A DNA stretch of 46,641 bases from Microbulbifer okhotskensis. GTDB lineage: Bacteria; Pseudomonadota; Gammaproteobacteria; Pseudomonadales; Cellvibrionaceae. The position numbers and the translations under genes are program-made. Shown here piece by piece: positions 45,139 to 46,641 of the stretch. Below the pieces are notes generated by a model. It was not told the DNA's origin. It did no database searches and saw only the letters and a program-made list of their open reading frames with translations. Location: contig NZ_JALBWM010000029.1 of NCBI RefSeq assembly GCF_023895975.1, positions 1 to 46,641 on the forward strand, given 5' to 3'. Position 1 is the stretch's first letter. Each line of letters starts with the position of its first letter.

Positions 45139-46458
45139 ATGAAACAACAATGCTTAAAGACGATTCAGGTTGCTTGCGTCTATCTTGTCTTTCAGGTCGG
45201 TGCATATGCGAATATTGAAGTGGTTAACTCCGATGTTTGTCCTTCAACGGCTTCAGCAGTGAGTTATGCCGAAGCTCTAAATTATCCGGATGATTTTTGT
45301 GCTTTGCTTAGCAGTGGCGATGTGGTGGGCTTGTCAAGCGGAGCTTCAATTGAGAAAGTGATCTCAAGTTGCCAGCTATCGGGTAGCGATGGTCGTCAAC
45401 TAACGAAAATGCTGTGTAAGTCTCAGCCCTCTACGCCACATATTGTTAGTGGAAGTAGCTGTGCATCTGATACAAATCCGGTGACCTATATTGAAGCGCA
45501 AATCTATAGTGACGAATTGTGTTCGCTACTGGGCAACTGGGAAATCGCTAATCTGGCTGGTAATGCCTCTATGGATGGTAGCGGATACGGGTGTGGTTCA
45601 CGTAAAAATGAAGTTCGTACTTTAGGCGCAACACTGTGTAAATCCGATGTCCTTCAGCAAAGTGAGTCTCTACCAAAAGTGGCTTATGTGGAAGTTAATA
45701 ATAATGATATTGCCAATGCCGGTTGTTTTACAGAAAGTGATGGTAGTCAACTATTCGATATTGCCATAATTTTTGCGGCAAATATTAATTATGATGGTCA
45801 GAAAGCCATTTTACATTTCAACGATCAGGTGTCGGAGCTACTTGACAATAATTTGAGTGCAGTGCAAGACCTTCAGGCCAAGGGTGCGCAGGTAGTCCTC
45901 AGTGTGCTCGGGAATCAACAAAACGCTGGCTGGTCCTGCTTCGCAGATGAGCAATCGGCAGATGACTTTGCTCAGCAATTGAAAGAGGCCGTCGACCAAT
46001 ATGGACTGGACGGCATTGATATTGATGATGAGTATTCACAATGCAGCCAAACTTACTCCGATTCCTTAGTTAAGGTCACCAGCGCATTGCGTGAAAAAAT
46101 GCCCAATAAAATCATTTCCAAGGCACTTTGGAGTGACACCGACGCATTTCAGGCGGAATGGAACGGTAAGAAGTTGGGTGATCAGTTAACCTACGGTTGG
46201 GAGATGAGTTATTGGCAGGGTTCAAGCTGCACCTCTCGAATTCAGAAGTACATCAATCTGGGGGTTGATAAATCCAAATTGGGTGTTGGGGCCTCTACTG
46301 TCTTGAATAGTGCTACTGCGGCGAGTGCCCTCGCAACATGCAATGAGAGTAACGCTCTGGGTGGCGGCACAATGATATTTAATGTTACTAAAGATTCTGT
46401 CAGCTATCTTTCTACAGTATGGCCTGGTACTACTGAGGTACCCAATTGTCTTCAGTAA
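45139..46458 (+). CDS. Secreted GH18 Endo-H-like endo-beta-N-acetylglucosaminidase with two Cys-repeat modules
   Basis: The protein is 439 residues from ATG 45139. It starts with a signal peptide ending near GAYA (residue 24). Two repeats follow at about 28-94 and 102-168, each with four cysteines at identical spacing (20, 24, 15 residues). The catalytic domain begins near 179 (VAYVEVNNND). LDGIDIDDEYSQC at 290-302 carries the GH18 D-x-x-D-x-D-x-E motif in the form closest to Endo H/F1 (DGxDxDDEY), with Glu298 as catalytic acid. YGWEMSYWQGSS near 355 fits the substrate tryptophan/tyrosine strand. Such enzymes cut the chitobiose core of N-glycans. The start at 45046 would bury the signal. It is probably secreted or surface-exposed, and fed by the receptor next door. 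Confidence 0.88.
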   Translation: MKQQCLKTIQVACVYLVFQVGAYANIEVVNSDVCPSTASAVSYAEALNYPDDFCALLSSGDVVGLSSGASIEKVISSCQLSGSDGRQLTKMLCKSQPSTPHIVSGSSCASDTNPVTYIEAQIYSDELCSLLGNWEIANLAGNASMDGSGYGCGSRKNEVRTLGATLCKSDVLQQSESLPKVAYVEVNNNDIANAGCFTESDGSQLFDIAIIFAANINYDGQKAILHFNDQVSELLDNNLSAVQDLQAKGAQVVLSVLGNQQNAGWSCFADEQSADDFAQQLKEAVDQYGLDGIDIDDEYSQCSQTYSDSLVKVTSALREKMPNKIISKALWSDTDAFQAEWNGKKLGDQLTYGWEMSYWQGSSCTSRIQKYINLGVDKSKLGVGASTVLNSATAASALATCNESNALGGGTMIFNVTKDSVSYLSTVWPGTTEVPNCLQ

Positions 46459-46586
46459 ATATAAAACTATGATGGCGCGCCCCGTGGAATCTTGTGTGAT
46501 CTGATGAAACGGGGAAGCTCTAACGCTAAGACTGGCAGTGATGTGAGCAATCTCTAACTGGCACACAAGAATTCAGCCCGATTGGC

Positions 46587-46612
46587 GAGGGTGTAAATAA
46601 TTCTGTGTAACC
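46587..46612 (+). mobile_element. Possible outer terminal repeat of an IS256-type element running off the window
   Basis: The 26 bases starting GAGGGTGTAAATAATT and ending CTGTGTAACC have the shape of IS256-family ends: a GC-rich outer tip, then AATT, then TGTGTAA reading inward. The orientation points right, beyond the window. No transposase is visible, so this is a pattern match only. Confidence 0.35.
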
Positions 46613-46641
46613 GCTCTTGCTAGTGGATTATTGGTAGTCGG

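Noticed and set aside
1..46641. CRISPR array, prophage or restriction system
   Set aside because: No regular spaced repeats, phage structural genes, or restriction/methylase pair were seen; the one methyltransferase at 2111 lacks DNA-methylase motifs.

Overview
The window looks like a chromosomal segment of a marine-type gammaproteobacterium, most likely a Cellvibrionales (Microbulbifer/Saccharophagus-like) polysaccharide specialist. This is inferred from the mix of genes: a divergent metR-metE pair, PurU, PepQ, a group-2/3 (ABC-transporter) capsule locus, and a TonB-dependent receptor beside a secreted Endo-H-type GH18 enzyme. No rRNA gene is present to settle it, so the taxonomy is inference.

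Region 1 (1-4425) is decayed DNA. It holds a 34-nt 3' end of tRNA-Ala with no 5' half, an IS256-family transposase broken into two pieces in opposite orientation, an IS30-like transposase N-terminus with an in-frame stop, a pair of ~54-bp direct repeats, and one intact gene (a class I SAM methyltransferase). About 1.6 kb before the capsule operon has no gene I can recognise.

Region 2 (4426-29399) is a ~25-kb capsular polysaccharide locus, all on the + strand. It begins with the export machinery kpsM-kpsT-kpsE-kpsD. The dTDP-L-rhamnose genes follow in the order rmlA-rmlC-rmlD-rmlB. Next come a large two-catalytic-domain glycosyltransferase, two AlgX/AlgJ-like SGNH proteins without signal peptides, a tandem GT2 glycosyltransferase, an SLC13-type transporter with RCK (TrkA-C) domains, a further glycosyltransferase, kpsC, a phytanoyl-CoA-dioxygenase-like gene and kpsS. 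KpsC and KpsS build the poly-Kdo linker on the lipid anchor, the glycosyltransferases add a rhamnose-containing chain, and KpsMTED carries it out. No Kdo synthesis genes (kpsF/kpsU) are in view. The middle (about 13-21.3 kb) is visibly A+T-richer than the flanks and carries several simple repeats (G9, G8, G9, TTC x6, GTTA x6), which suggests horizontal origin and possible phase variation.

Region 3 (29600-40759) is an ordinary housekeeping stretch: the DEAD-box helicase deaD/csdA, a cytochrome b561, divergent metR/metE, a secreted amidohydrolase, pepQ, purU and a small lipoprotein. It contains clear intrinsic terminators after deaD and metE, and an unexplained pair of strong stem-loops between pepQ and the amidohydrolase.

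Region 4 (40888-46458) is a small glycan-utilisation module: a PAS-AraC regulator, a 935-aa TonB-dependent receptor, and a secreted Endo-H-like GH18 enzyme with two 74-residue cysteine repeats ahead of its catalytic domain. The window ends in what looks like the outer terminal repeat of another IS256-type element.

The best candidates for something undescribed are: (a) the two signal-less AlgX-like proteins, one of which carries an accessory module that also resembles one in the neighbouring glycosyltransferase; (b) the repeat-cysteine module on the Endo-H enzyme within a TonB/AraC locus; (c) the simple-repeat tracts scattered through the capsule genes; and (d) the tandem hairpin element at 37889-37973.
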